DNA of 64,000 nt, taken from NCBI GenBank assembly GCA_033063855.1, contig CP093831.1, forward strand, positions 19,282,001-19,346,000, in the 5' to 3' direction. The position numbers were made by a program, and so were the translations under genes. The notes beneath the pieces were generated by a model that was not told where the DNA came from, searched no databases, and was given only the letters and a program-made list of their open reading frames with translations. Below, in pieces: positions 1 to 14,142 of the stretch. Each line of letters opens with the position of its first letter. Within the stretch, counting starts at the first letter, position 1. This DNA is from Smittia aterrima. Taxonomy: Eukaryota; Arthropoda; Insecta; Diptera; Chironomidae.

Positions 1-2307
1 CCTCAAGCAGGTTCACTTAATATCGATCAAAATGCGAAACCTTCCGGCGAAGTCTACCGACTGGGATAAGACTGAAATTTTATGATCGACATTTTCTTGC
101 GCAATTTTACATTTGAATGCATGAGCTGGAATAGAGAAGCGAAGAAGTCAAAGGAGAAGTTTGCAATTTTTCAATTTTCTTTTATTGCCCATTTTGGTTG
201 AATTTTATTGCATTCTTGAATGCCTTATTTGACTTTCAGCTGTCTACGACTAGCAATTTGAAATGCGAGTGATGTTGTTGACTTATTTGAGCGATGAATA
301 AGGAAAAGAGATGGAGAGAAGTCGTTTCATATAGGTCAATCAATGTTGAGCGTTAGAATTACCTCGGATTACCATGAAGTTAAACGAATGTCTCTGGAGA
401 AAAGGAAAGCGTAAAGATCGTGTCAAGTTTAATTGAAAAGTTCAACTTACATTTGATGCATTTATTTTGAGAGCTCAGATTCTAAGCCTCAGATTGATTG
501 AAGGACGATCAAAAATTTCATCACGAGAATTTCACAAGTATTCATCTTGCATCTATTTATGATCGATATGTCATTCAAATCAAAGTGATAAAGTTAATGG
601 AAAAATTTGAGCTTTGTTTCGATCGCCTTAAGTTTGACTTGTGAGTTTAAAAGATCAAAAGTCTTCACTGAAAGTGTTCACAATGTGCGATCATTTCGAT
701 TTCAATTTACTGGACGGATGAAGAATGGCAAAACACACTTGCGGAATCTAATTTTGCACTTAAGGGCATCATGTGAAATGCGATTTTCTTCCTTCTTTCT
801 CATGCTTCAAATCGCCTCGAATGGAGTTTTAATGTTTTTATTTCGCTTCATTCCCAGCCAAGCCGTTTTATTTGCTTCGAAATCGAGGTTTTATGCAAAA
901 CCAATTTAGATAAAATAAAATAACTTAAAATAGAGTTTTTGCTGTGCAACTAACACTGCTTTCCATCCAGACACAATCCGCCTTCGATTTTTCATTGAAT
1001 GTGCTAACAATTGGAAAAGATCTCGCAATAGATTCGAGTGAAGAGAGAAAAAACCTCGAGAGGTTTCTCAATTTTAGAGATTTGAATAATTTTCTCATTG
1101 AACTGCTGTTACAATTGCCAATTCACAGTCTCAATTATTGCCTTCCTTCGAAAGTAGAGTTCGATCGAGCAACTCGTCTCTATTATAACGGCATCCACCT
1201 CGGCGGCCTTTATTCGCGACTAAGCTCTTTGCAAATTTAGGAATTACTATCACGCAATCCATTCTAGATATTACAAATCGAAGTTAAAGTGGGCACAAGG
1301 AAATTAACTTTCAGATGGATAGATAGTCAGTCCATCGTGAGATTAATGATATTTGAAATTATCGAGAAGATAACAGGAGATGATAAAAAATTCTTGAGCT
1401 TTCCTCTCATGTTCATTTCTATAGTCAGCCTTTAATCCCATTGCTTTATCATGCAATCTCACGATTGAAGTTTTCACTGTTAATTTTTCATACGCCTGAT
1501 GGCCACAGTGCCCATCTAGAGCGCAGCGCAATATAATTTAAATATTCTTTACACACAATCGCAACGTTTTGCATATTCGACGATAAGAAGGAGACGAGGA
1601 GAAACGCAACTGTAAGAGGAGATGAGAAATCATAACAAAAAGCGTGAATCGAAGCGGCCCACGCAGTAATTGAATCGCCAAGTCTTCTTTGCACGTTTTT
1701 TTTAATTGAAAACGAGGGAAGGCTTCTAAAGCAGAGCGAGAAGGTCTCGAGGAGTAAATGGATCTATCTCTGTAAAGTGATCTTCAATTAATTGTGCAGC
1801 TCATTCACGTCGTCTCTCTCTCTTCCCGTGTGTTGTCGCTTTGGCCTTCTTTCTCGCTAGTTCGTTCGATTTCCCCATTGGGCATCATATCGAAGAGCTC
1901 ACATATAAGCAAAAAGCGCATAGCAGACCAGAGGAGCGAGAAACCCACCGAAAAAGAGGAAAACGAAGACAAATTTCTAGTTAATTAAAAGTGAAGCGAA
2001 GTTTGCATAAAAAGCATCAACATCAGCAGAAAAACAACAGAACCCGAAGCGCGCAGCGAGACTTTTTTTTTCTTTTTCTAGGAATCAATGTGTATGAGAC
2101 CATCAGCAAAACATTTTAATTTTCAATTTGCAGTTAAATTGAGAATTTGCCTTTGCACAATTCAAGAACAAAACTGCTGCTGAGCGAATTATTGTCGATG
2201 CTTGCGAAGCAAACTCGAGAGAAATATTGACGAGAGGAATAATCAATGAATTGGAATCATTTCATTAACCGTTTGTGCCTTCGGTTCAGGTTTTTATTTT
2301 AAGTGAA
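1..2307. other. Noncoding AT-rich DNA with a UTR-like stretch
   Basis: No gene is recognised. The first 69 bases are open in one frame (ending EVYRLG then TAA) and could be the tail of an unseen upstream gene, but this is too short to support. Between about 1895 and 2060 a TATA-like ACATATAAGC precedes A-rich sequence resembling an insect 5' UTR. A good acceptor-like tract (TTTTTTTTCTTTTTCTAG) ends at 2081. Confidence 0.5.
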
Positions 2308-2808
2308 ATGCAAATTATCTCGAGTGTAATCGTCTTCGTCGCGGGTAAAGGGGAAACTTTTTCTCAAACCACCCACGCGCGAATCCCAAAGACACGACAC
2401 GATGGAAAAACACATCAATTTTCCTTCGCACCGATAAAAAGTTCACTCGAGTTCATTTGCTTATTTCTTGACTTCCACATACAGCAGCAGAACGATTCAT
2501 GGAAAATTGATGTTGTTTTGTTTGCTTTTTCGTGTGCACAGCAAAAAAAGCGAAACGAAGAAGAAAATTTCCATCAAAGAAGAAAAACAGAATTTTCCCA
2601 GACATCTCCAACTCATTCCTATGCCTTTCGAAAGAGCTTTTATGTTTCCCTTCGACTCTCATACTTCACAAATGCCTCCCAGACGGGACTTTCCTTTCTA
2701 TCTCTCTCTCACTCTATCGTTGTGTGCTTTCAGGACGAAAAGCGTCTTGTTTTTCATTTATTTTCCTCGACTCTGATCCGACAAACAACCGCTCGACGAG
2801 CAGCGTAA
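2308..2808 (+). CDS. Weak candidate: 166-codon frame in a stop-poor island
   Basis: From the first ATG this frame runs 166 codons and extends further upstream without a stop. It is the longest open frame in the window. The translation is rich in Ser, Phe, Arg and Gln and has no recognisable domain. Between 2532 and 2776 the other two forward frames are open as well, and a reverse frame overlaps. The openness therefore reflects a shortage of TAA/TAG/TGA words in TTC- and GAA-rich DNA. A regulatory or untranslated role is more likely. Confidence 0.1.
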   Translation: MQIISSVIVFVAGKGETFSQTTHARIPKTRHDGKTHQFSFAPIKSSLEFICLFLDFHIQQQNDSWKIDVVLFAFSCAQQKKRNEEENFHQRRKTEFSQTSPTHSYAFRKSFYVSLRLSYFTNASQTGLSFLSLSHSIVVCFQDEKRLVFHLFSSTLIRQTTARRAA

Positions 2809-5800
2809 ATCATTCACCTTATAGAAGCTTTTAATGCCTTTTCGTCAAACAAAAGTTTCGTGAAAGAAGCGCAAGAAAATTGCGTCACGAGACGAAGATA
2901 TTTTATGTTCGAAAAGTTCACTCAACTTTAAACCTTCGTTACGTGCTTCGTTCACATACCCAAGCTTGGAGAATTTTCATTATATCTGCTGATGAAGCCG
3001 AAAATAATACCGAGCGACATCAAATATAAGAAAAAAAGAAGAGAATCGTAAAAAAAATTCGAAGCGTAGACATGGAAATGAGGTTTTTAGCCTCCAGACG
3101 AAAAAACAACTTGAACAGCCCATGAAAAAAGAAATCGGCCGCCCAACGCCTGCTAAGTTATGTGGAGTCGAGGACAAGGTCTTTTGTAAATGTGCGTGTA
3201 AAGTTCAAGGCTCGTCGGCTCACACACATTCAACTGTCTGCCTGTTTTATTTTTGTGTTTGATAATTCACGACGCGGAAATTGAGCTGCAAACGTTTTTT
3301 GTGAGGAAATTCGCGGCTCAGTGAATTTGAGAATCATTTTAATAAACAAGGAGCTATGGATTTACTTTACAAAAGCATAATTTTAATACGTGGTTTTATA
3401 AGTGAGTTGAGCTCCTGCAACAAACTGATAATGAAATGACTACTCAAGAATCTTTTCGCTCTTGATGGAATTGTAGAAATGGTTTATTTTCTTTTTGCAA
3501 CTTTTTGCATGTGTTACAGCCAATTTAAATTATGCTCAACCACACGTGTTGGTGAGGATCTTCTTAGGTCTTCGCGAGACTCTAGTTAATGCGAACGTGC
3601 TAGAGCAAAATAAACTTCGTTGAAACATCGCACTGCATAAAAGGCGAAATGTTAACATTGTGTTGATCGAGTTGAAACACATAACTTAAAGAAATTCCAT
3701 ATCGTTTGATATCTGAATTATTTAGCACATAAATGGATTTGAGCGGAAAATGAAAATGCGTGCATCGTACATCGTTAAAAGGCACGTCGAAGAGGGAACT
3801 CGCGAGTTTGCCTTTCATTCAAGTCCGCCGGTTCATCTTGACGTCGTTGATCAACTTAAAGAGCAACTGGAAACAGCTTAAGTTGAAGAGCGCATTCTTT
3901 AAAAGACCTGGGGATAATGAAATCTAGAAAAAATTGTCTTCGCGATAGAAGAAGCGCAAAATGTTTTCTTCCGCGTCGCGTCACAATCCGTACATTGTGC
4001 AATAAAAATGATAATATTTCCAGGTAACCTGAACGCTTTTATGTAAATGTAGTTTTAATGCTTCGCTTGGAAATGGCACACGCGGCTTGTTCACACAGTG
4101 CGTCGGAACATGAGTGGCTCCGTTTTATAGCAGCAATTACTGTACATCAAAGTCGGGAATAAATGATCGATGTAATTGAATACTTTAATGTAATATCATT
4201 AAAGTTATTTTGGCGCAAGAGTTCACAGAAAATCTTTTTGAAGCTATTGTGTGGTGTGGGCGAACTGCAAGCGGAATGACAAAGCTTTGATGTAGCTGGG
4301 GTCTTTCGGTTGACGTTGTCAGTGAATCACCAATTAGAAAATATTTAATATCGAATGAAATTTCCTTTTACAAAATTTAATTATGTTGTCTATGACGTGT
4401 TTAAGACGAAGGTACTTTTTCTTATCTACACATCCAAATATTTCTTATGTTCTTTTGCAAGCAGAATTTTCAATAGAATCCTGAGAAGTTTATAGTATTA
4501 TCACAAAGCTTTGTGAGAGCGAGGCGAGATAAAACAATTCATTGTCAACAGAGTATCGCATTTCCCTCGGAGCCATCTCATTAGGAACAAATTTATCTCG
4601 ATTAATTACAAGCTGTTATCAATTCCCGCGACGATAATTGGAAAATTGATGCATCAACTTTAATCACTCTCGTCACTCATTAAGCTTGCAGTCACGTGAT
4701 ATTGGTAAAGCATGAAGAATTGCGTAATTGATGCAGGACTAATATGTGTAATCATTCCATAAGCTGTCAAGAAAAATTAATAATTGAATGTTTACACTTT
4801 GGCGTGAAAGAAAAATTGCAGAATAAAGAGATTTAAAATTCAAATTACGACTACAGCTTTATCTTTGTAATTTTTTTTCTCTAAAAAATCATATTTTATG
4901 CAAATTTCACAACTTCTTTGCTACTACCGTCATTAATATTAATTCAACGCACATTATTCAAGTGCGCTTTAGTCGTTGATTGCTTTTGACACGAGACATG
5001 CAACATCGAAGGATGAGAGATGGGAAAGTAATTGAAATATTAATAGGATTTTTGCATAATCACTCGCGGGCAGAATCGAGAAAGTTGCAACGAGATATTT
5101 GTGTGATTTGATGGCGAGACTTTCATAATTTCAATCGAACAGAAAAATACATAATGAATGAAGGGAAAGTTCTTCTCACAATAAAATTCTTTGCCTCTTA
5201 TTATCGTAGCTTGGACAGAATAATTATGAGATTATTCAGTCTTAAATTTCACTTGGCAAACTTTAATTGCATATAATAATTACACGATAATCTCGACCTT
5301 AAACTAATTGGACAACGAGCGGCTTGAAAGCGATGAATAATAATTTCAAGATGCAAATGAACGTTTTCAATTAAACTGAGTGGTGCAGGAACGTATCAAA
5401 ACGCGATCGAATTTATGCCGAACAAAACGTTTAATGATATGAAAAGGCAGAAACGATGAAAACAATTACGCGATAGACTCAATTGCAACGAAATGGGAGT
5501 TTGATGTGAGGAAAGAAACTTCTTGTGCACCTTTTCGTGTTGGCTGAGGTCTTAAGTCGCTTTTTTATTTCCATTTCTCTTCATCTCGTTTTTCATTCAA
5601 TTAATATGCAAATTAGATCGAAATTAAATGCACTTTTACGACTTCCAACGAGTCGGTGAAAAATTAAAAGGAATTCCACTTGATTCGAGCTGGCGAAGGT
5701 CTCTGTGGAATTTTTGATAAATTTTTCCGAGTCTCGTTGAACTGAAAAAGAAGTTAATGAAGTTTAAGATGGAATTTTACATTTTTTCTCGTTCGCTTTA

Positions 5801-8800
5801 TCCGTGAACTAGATTTGATGCAATTTTCATCTCAATGCGATCGTGCTAATCAATTTTCAAGACACATCCTCCGGTCGAATTAGCTTTCGTCTTTTGGAAC
5901 AACCTAGAATCGACTGTTAGTTTGAAATGAAAAAGAGCTGACTTGTAAAAACAATTTAAATTGCTTTTTCTTCCATCTTCGACCTTAAGAAAGCGTCGTC
6001 CTCGAGGTTTGATCTGTCAATGCTTTGGCGACAAGTGGCTTGACATGAAAGTGCCATTTCCAGATTGTGAGAGCCATCAACATTCAATGGCTACAAACTC
6101 TGCTTAATCCGAAAATAAATTGCGGGAAACTTTTTCTAAGTGCAGAAGGAAAACAATTTTTCTCATTGTCAGTGGCAATTCTAAGCTTCAACTCGTTTCA
6201 AAGGCAATATAGATCTTTTTCAGATGTGATTGCATTGAGAGAGAGATTCTGGTCTCGATGTGGCACAATGACAGCGGGTTCGAGGCAAAAACTAAACGAG
6301 GAAGAAATTTCGAAACGGAAAAGTCCTTCATTGACACTATTCGAGCCACGGGGAAAATTTGTTTGTTATGTCACGTGATGAGAATCGCAAAATCCTGAGA
6401 AAACTGACATTTGATGTTACGAGATAATTTAAAAATTTTGTGACTTGAATTCTTGGATTTAGTCACGTAACGTGACTCACGTTCCGTCCAAAATGTAATT
6501 TGACGATTGTTTTAGTCGTTGAATTAACTTTTTTACAAGATCAAACTGAAAGTTGATGTTCAGGAATCGTTAAGAGATTCTTTTGTAACTTTCTTCCGTT
6601 TGAGTTGTGCCAATGAACTTAGTCTTCGATCCTTTTTGTATTTAAACTTCAATTAATATATTTTATTTTTAGTCAAAATTTCTAGCAACTCTATGCAAAT
6701 TCCAACTTGTCGAAATGATTTAGCAAAGGGAGAGTTGAGTCAACTCAGCTACGACTCATATAAGGTTCGTTATTGATGAAATATTTTTATGCGATAATAA
6801 AAAAGAATTACAAAATGCTCGCCAGCGAGATGAAAAAGGCGAGCGACGCGAACGATGATGCTGTGTTGGAAGGCAAAAAATTTTGTAGGAAACAAAAGCA
6901 TTGCTCCGAAGCTTCAATCATTTTTCATCTTCCTCCCTGCATGCTACAAAAACGACTCACCCTCATTCTCATTGCCATCATCAGTAAAATAAGAGTTTTT
7001 TTTACACGAGTTCGGCCAAAGTTTTCCATTTCAAATTTTTTCACAACTTCCCTCGTCCTTCTGTGTGCTCACAAAAAGCACAATCAACTTTACGAAAATT
7101 GCGAAGGTTTTGAGGCGGAGAGAGAGAGAAAGAGAAAGAGCTGCTTCGTCCAACTGGTGTGTGAATACCCTCACAGTTGCCTGTGCCTTAAGCTCACTGG
7201 CAAAATTATTGCGAGAGTTTACTGAACATTTTATTTACTACAACAGAGAAAATGCTTTGGAAGCATTGAACTTTTGGATTTTGAGGATATGAAATGGTGG
7301 GTGGGATGTAGGTGGAATGAGCGTCATTATCCGTTTACATAAAATATTTTTCGGGGTTTAATGTTGAGGCAGATCAGGACAGAGAACATTTTCTCTGACG
7401 TTGCGTTTTTCCATGTCTACTTAGGAGAAATAAAAATTGCTATAAACAGTTATGTATGCGAGGAAGGCAAACGGATCGATAAGTTTCGTCTGGGAGGTCG
7501 CTTTTCTCCTTTCCTCTGAGCCTTATTGTGTGTGTAGACATTTTCGTGCGTTTTTTACTCTATCTCGAAACCGGAGACGATTTTTCGTGACTGTACTTCT
7601 ACATCAATTACATTTCGACTGTTTTTACAGCACATTTTCCACATCAGCCATTGCCGCATCAAATTGATTGTCAGAAATTTATTACAAGACTCCGTCACAA
7701 GTCAGTTACGGCTTAAGATGTGCAATTCATGTCGTTTCTCAAGCAGCATTTCACAATATTTCGAAGACATTGAGCAGTCGGGTTGCCATAAACTCCCGTA
7801 ATTCGATCGTTAAATTTTCATGCTTGTCTTACAACATCCCACGAAACTATTCAGAGACTCGAATAAATTTCCAGCATGCAGAAAACGAAAAGCGATAAGA
7901 CATGAAATTGGGAACTGAAATGCAGTTGCTGCTTGTTCGTCTTCCTCCTTCGATAGCAGCGAGAAATGCGCTCTGCAACATGAATGGATGCCATCATTAA
8001 ATATTTACAAATAGAAACAAAACTCCTTCTGTTCATATAAAATGCGATTTCGTTTGGATGTATCTACTGGTACTTGGCTGAAATAAAATTCCCTGTGAAG
8101 GTACGAGGGTCGCTGTTAAAGTGTTTTCAGTGCAAGCCCAGCTAAAGGTTGAGAGTTTCTCAAAAACAAAACAAAAAATCTTGTTTTAGAGCTCTTGGAT
8201 TATCTTTCCTTCACCCAACCTTTGTGTAAAAGTTTTACTCAATAATAAAAGTTAAGGATTTATTGATATACTATTTTTTCGTCTACCGGAAACAAAGAAA
8301 TACTGAATTATAAAAATAAATTAGGGATTATTCTTAAGTTAAGGGTATATTTTTATTATTTTGATTCTGCGACCAACAAAACGCTTCGCTCTCGTCAAAA
8401 CCCTATCAACTCGCTCCTGAAAAACTTTTACGACATTCATAAATTAACAACTTTTTAAAAGTGCATGCATCACTTGTCCGCAGTCGATGATAATGTAAAT
8501 TTACAAAAGAAACAATGCAAATAGGAATCCCGTGTTAATTTCTGTCAACGGACCAAAAACTGCATAATTTATTTAGAATGACGAGACTTCGTCCGTTGAT
8601 TGCCGACTGTGATGTCATCCGCGCCTTTCAAACGGGAAAATCAACACGTATTTTCAATTATTAAATCATCTAGACTCGATGATCCTGGTGGCAGCAATAA
8701 ATTTCCATTTGATGCTTGCACATTTCATTCGTCGTTGACAATAAAAGTTCATTGAGTTGAATGCAGAATTGCTGTGAATGCGTGGAATAACTGCTGGACA

Positions 8801-9090
8801 GTATTGGGACCAAACACGAACAAAAAATATTCCTTCGACAGACGACGAGCCGAAAGTGCAAACACAAACGCGATAATAACTGAAAAAGATGATAATTCAT
8901 TGATGAAAGGACAATAAATAAAAATCAAATCGTCCTAAGCCTCATCCGCTAGTCCGCTTTGAATGATGATGGGAAAAGTGCAGCCTCGTTCCATTTTTTT
9001 TTGCGTCATGCAGTTCTCGTTGTATAATCAATTGTCAAACAATGGCAATTTAGCAATTTATCTCTCTATCGGGGCTCTCTTGCTTCGAAT
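2809..9090. other. Noncoding AT-rich DNA
   Basis: Nothing protein-like was seen. The stretch holds a hairpin-forming 9-base inverted repeat at 4182-4205, a GA-rich microsatellite at 7118-7140 and several ATGCAAAT octamers (4898, 5351, 5606, 6693, 8515). A block with GGTTTTTAGCCTCCAGACG at 3082-3100 resembles 23037-23055. Confidence 0.6.
7118..7140 (+). repeat. GA-rich microsatellite
   Basis: GAGAGAGAGAAAGAGAAAGAG-type purine run; a possible GAGA-factor site or simple repeat. Confidence 0.75.
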
Positions 9091-9530
9091 TATTCACTTG
9101 CACATTTTCCGGCCCCACGGACATTCATGCCGCTTCTCTTTGCATGTCATCTGCTTTAGACTTTTTTTTTCGTGCGAAAAATCTTCACTCTCATGGTGAG
9201 ATTTAATTTTTTTTCTGTTATTTCCGTTGAACGTGTGCAAAATGCACTTGTGGCTATTCCCGAAAAGCACTTTTCGATGGCACGCCGCACGTAGCGAATG
9301 TTTTTCCTCGACGCGTCTCTGATGAAAGGAACATCGTGGACAGAGACGACGTGCATTTTGCAGCGGCAACGAGAAATAGCAAAAAAATCTCATCGCGATT
9401 CCGCACATATTGCAACGGCGACTGAGGCGCAGGCTATCATCGTTCGGTATGCATGGGAAAAACAATATTTATGGGAACAATTAAGTCTAATTGAAGCAAT
9501 TTGATAGGCAATTTTTCATCGTTCTGCTGA
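9091..9530. other. GC-richer, stop-poor island
   Basis: This segment is CpG-rich against its surroundings and is open in overlapping frames on both strands (123 codons on - from 9465, 68 codons on + from 9298), none with a recognisable product. TGCAAAATGCAC near 9237 recurs inverted near 9350 about 100 bases away, so a large stem-loop is possible. It is best read as a candidate regulatory island. Confidence 0.4.
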
Positions 9531-12386
9531 CTCGAATTCGCATTCCTGTCTCGGTTTTTTTTTATTTCGGCACTGCCATGCACTTGATAGATAAACAACG
9601 GTGACGAGAGATTGCCAGAAGAGACGAATTTTACATGTTTTGATAAGTGGTGACTTCATTCATAATTGATTCATTGCTCTGTAGTCGTACAGAGCGACAG
9701 CGGTGTGATGGAAATTGCGTTGAGTGCATTTTCATTTGATGCAATTATTTCATTATCCGATGTGAAAGGGGTTGGGATGATTTGACTTTTATGATCCGAT
9801 TCAGGAATTTTTGTCGTGTACATGAGGATTATCATTTTGATTGTTGAGGGTTTGAGTAGTTTTTTCGATTTGAATTGTTCATTTCAGAAGGGATTTTTGT
9901 TTATAGCGAGAAAGCAAAATTTCAAGAATTATTTAATTAAAACTTCATGTCGTTAACAACACTGGTTTATTTTCGATTTGTATGGGACCGTCTGAGCAGA
10001 AGTAAATACTGAATCAATAAACGAATTACTTAATTAAAAGCATTTACAGAGAGTTGAAAGAATTTTTTCACTGGCGATTAATCATTGCTCAATGAGCGAG
10101 AAACTTTCAGTAAACTTGCCAAATACCTTTCGAGTTTCAAGCGCTGAATCAATCACGAACAGCTTTGTTGATGAACGTAAACTACAAAGACTTTTTATTC
10201 GAAACTAACTGGGGTGTGTGCCAAAGGATCGTCACATGGAATTTACTAGATCTTTCCCAAATATTCATCTTTAGTGCCGCCACTCACGCACGTTCCCCGC
10301 TAAACTTCCAAGAGGAGTTCAATTATTCTTCTGCCTCTGAGCTTTTGTGCAGCGGGTTGATTGTTCCAAAACAGTGAAGCAAACTGCATGAGCAAAAGAT
10401 ACGAAGGAGCAAAGTATACAGAAACCAATTTTTATCAATGGCGATTATAAGAACAAAGCATTGCTCGGTGGACAATGATAAATGATCATTCGCTGGTGGC
10501 CATAAAACATTGAACACACATAAATTTTTTCGTGTTCAAAAGCATTTATTGTATAAGTTTTTGTGTAGATTTTTTCTTTTCAGATAGCTTCGTCCTCGAA
10601 ATGTATTGATAGCGAGGCTGAGCGGGTGAGATGGCAGACCACACCTACGATAAACTATTATTGGCTGGAAAGCTTTTATAGCTGGCTAGCTTCGAAGGCC
10701 ATCGGCAAAACAGTCGTTCGAGTTTCAATAATAAAAAATCCTAGTTGAGAATTGAAATTTATTTCTCCTTCGAGTCGAGATCCATTGCAATAGAAACTTA
10801 AACGAATGTTTGCTATAAATTGTAAATTTGCTGCCTTCTCGAAAATATCTGACGTAACGATAGAGAGAAAAGTTTCTTCGAGTGTCAGCAGGGGTTTTCT
10901 TTTTAAAGCTAGAATAAACAACAATCCTTTCATCCGTGACGTCAGAAACTCTTTCGTTATTATAAAAATTCATTGAACGTAACTTGCGCAACGCTTTTGT
11001 TATCGAGAAAACTTTCCCCAATGGAAATGCAAGTAAACAAATTTATCATTGTCATATATTTTGAAGGAAATCTTCGTTTTTTTTTCGTTGAAATGAAAAA
11101 AAAATAGTATTTTCTACAGAGAAAATGCACAAAAATGGGAAAGCTTTTCCATGAAAGGTTTCAATAATTGAAGGATAATCAATAATCGAGTTTTTTGTGC
11201 TCGTCGCTTGTCAAAACAAAAATGGTTTTTGTTTGCAAGTGCAGTTCTTTCAATCGTGAAGGGTTGAGATGCTTAAGAAGGAATGAAAGTTTCGTAACTA
11301 ATAAATTTAAGTTTTAAATTCTTGATTAAGATGACAAACATGTAATTCAATACTTGTGATATAACTGATGAACAAATTATAACCAATCTTTCGAGAGAGA
11401 AGAAAACTTACTTTGAGCTTTGAACTTAAAAAGTTGATGGATATTTTACGAAACTATTTTTTGCTGTCTAATGCAACGAGTGCTGGAGCACTCTATAAGA
11501 AGTATCCTGAACTCATAAAATCTGGAGCGTAAACCGAAGCGTTATGACGTTCAGTTTGTGACTGATGAAGATAAATTGAAGAGTTCACAGTAGTTTTCAA
11601 AAGCCTTGGGAAACAGCATTTGGAAAGTTTAAGAACTCAACGCAAAAAGCAAATCGGTCTCGTAAAGATTTAAGAAGCTTTTGATCTCGCAAAAGGGAAG
11701 AAGCGGATAGTGTTTGAGCGTGGAGGAAAAAACATTTTCAATTTCCAGATGCTGATGGAACTTCAGTGGGAGAGAAGCACTAGAAAAATTATTTTTATAG
11801 CCCTTCTGGTGCACTTTTGTGCTTTGATAAATTTTTATGGCTCTCGTTGTGCGATGCCATGCTCTTTCTCCAATGCCGCAGCCTTTTGCAGCAAACTCGG
11901 AAGTGCAACGAACACACACCAAAGAAGAAATGTTAAGCTTTCCGAACGGGGAGAGAATTTTTCACACACAAAACTTGACAGCCCCAAAAGGATTTTGTGA
12001 GAAGAAGAAAAGTTATGGTAGAGCCATTTATTACTATTTTTTACTGTGGAAACTCTACTGGCATTTAGGTTGATGTGGATTGAAAATGGCAGCCCCATCA
12101 TTTCTCTCCTTGCAGATGCCAAAAAAGCGGGCTTAAGGGAGGAAGTGAGCGGCCCACAGTCTCCCACTCTGAAAATGCAATGAAGTTTTTGTATTAATCT
12201 GCACCATCGCTCTACTCTTCGCCCCCGAACTCATCTCTTTTCTTTTGGAAGATGATAAATTACTGTTTTCAGGGTAAACACGAAAAAGATATGAAAAATG
12301 CAGAAGACAGGCAAACTATATCTCGCCTTCCTAAAAAAAAGATCCAAAGCTGTGTAACACGAAGCTTCGAGGAGCGAGACGAGTGG

Positions 12387-12400
12387 AGACGACGACGACG
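12387..12400 (+). repeat. (GAC)n triplet microsatellite
   Basis: Short GACGACGACGACG run. Confidence 0.7.
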
Positions 12401-12541
12401 TTGTGCAGCAATGCTCGTGTGACAGGGCAAAATAAATAATTTATGTGTCAACCGAAATTTGTTTATTTTGTTCATGGAGGTTTCTCTCTCATTTCTCGCT
12501 CCTCGACTAGATCGAAATTGATGTGTTTCCATAGAATGCGA

Positions 12542-12561
12542 CATGTTTAATATTAAACATG
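12542..12561. repeat. Perfect 20-base palindrome
   Basis: CATGTTTAATATTAAACATG reads identically on both strands with no spacer. It could bind a symmetric dimer, or it could be chance. Confidence 0.8.
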
Positions 12562-14124
12562 AAAAAGATCTCATGCAAAGACATATTTCACGAGTTCCCA
12601 TGCGATAGCAAATGCATTGAGGGCATTAAAGAAGCGTCGCGAATTTAAACATTTCGTCAGCTTTTCAATCTTGCTTCCTGCTCCTCAAAATATTACCAGT
12701 CATTCTGTGAGAGTGAACAACATATTTGCCACAATAATAAGCTATTTAAGAACAAGAACAAAAAACTATTACAAATGAGTGCATGAGAGATAAAAATACA
12801 TCATTTCATTATATTCTCGATGCTTCTCTTTTTCCTTCGTTGCATTCTCGTTCTTTATCTCCATTATACTCTGGAAGTATAAAGTTTAATGTGTTTCTTG
12901 CTGTAATTTGTTTTTCTTTTTCTTCTGTTGAGCGATCAAACTTTGCTTCTTGTTAAGGAAAAGAATAAATTTTATTCAAAAGGAGTTGGGATGAGTTTAG
13001 AGGAACAATATTCATTTATTGAAAGCATGGAATGTTCGTTGAGTACGTCAAAAGCATGAAACGCTTTCCTCGAAAGCTTTCAAATGTTTTCTTTCATGTA
13101 CATCCACTCAGGTTCTTAAACTCGCCGACTCACGGCGTCAATTCAAATTGCGCTTTCTCAGTATGAAAGGGAAGAGATTAATAATAAAAGAACAGTTGCA
13201 TGCTGTTTATAAAAATTGATCGTTGCAAACTAATATGAAATGACTGTGAAGTTTATTTTTCTTTTCTCGAATTTACTTTGCTTCTTAAAGAAATTTTCAT
13301 AAAATCCGATCTATTAAGCGAAAAGTGTCTTAAACTATTTCTAAGCGAGAATTCGAAACTTTGTCTCTGTCATCTGTAATGTTAGTGAGCAGCAGCAGCT
13401 TCCCGAATGCGATTCCATTAATTTTTATCATCATGAGCTGAGCTTCAAGACATTTTTTTTTCGGGAATTATTTGACGGAACGATGGCGAGCCATTATCAT
13501 TACCATTTCTTACATTTTCTCTATAATCTCTCGTCCTCCCCTCTCAGAACTGCATCGAGAATTAACGAGTGAGCGTCTTCAGTTCAGTTTAAATGCAAAT
13601 TTTACTGAATGAAATTGCTTCCCGGTCTTTTATCGCGCGCTCGAGATCTGAAAATAGCAATTTTCATTTTTAGGGAACATGCTTGGCATAGACGATTGCT
13701 GAGGTGCAACCAAGCGGATGTCAAAGCGGGCTTTCCCGAAAATTACCAGCATAGCAATGCGCGGAAAATCAAGACGACATACAGCAAAATGATGTTGTAG
13801 CATTCGCTCGAACTTGCGAATTCTACAATCGCTTTCGTTTCACGATTAGCTCGACGATAAAAACTGTAAATATTTAATAGCAAAGTCGTGTAAATAGCTC
13901 GACGGAACAATGTGAATTTTCCAATAATTTTCATGTCACATTTCTCTCACTGTCCCGGTTTAAGTTTCCCATTCCAGTCGCATCTTCTTTCAAAGTCGAT
14001 TATCATTAATATCACATTTCCAGCGTCACTTAATCTGCATACATGCGAATGAGTGAGAAAAAGCGGAGGAAAGAGAACGACGAAAGACAAAGGAACGAGC
14101 TGTAATGTTGGCATACACTGCAGC

Positions 14125-14142
14125 CTCGTCTCTTGAGACGAG
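14125..14142. repeat. Short hairpin (8-bp stem, 2-base loop)
   Basis: CTCGTCTC-TT-GAGACGAG, a perfect inverted repeat in a GC-rich context. Confidence 0.7.

Noticed and set aside
1..69. Open frame at the window edge ending EVYRLG-stop, possibly the tail of an upstream gene
   Set aside because: Only 22 codons, no codon bias and no poly(A) signal seen just downstream; expected by chance.
11629..12167. Overlapping 96-110 codon frames on both strands
   Set aside because: No recognisable domain, and the frames overlap in opposite strands. Typical shadows of a stop-poor stretch.
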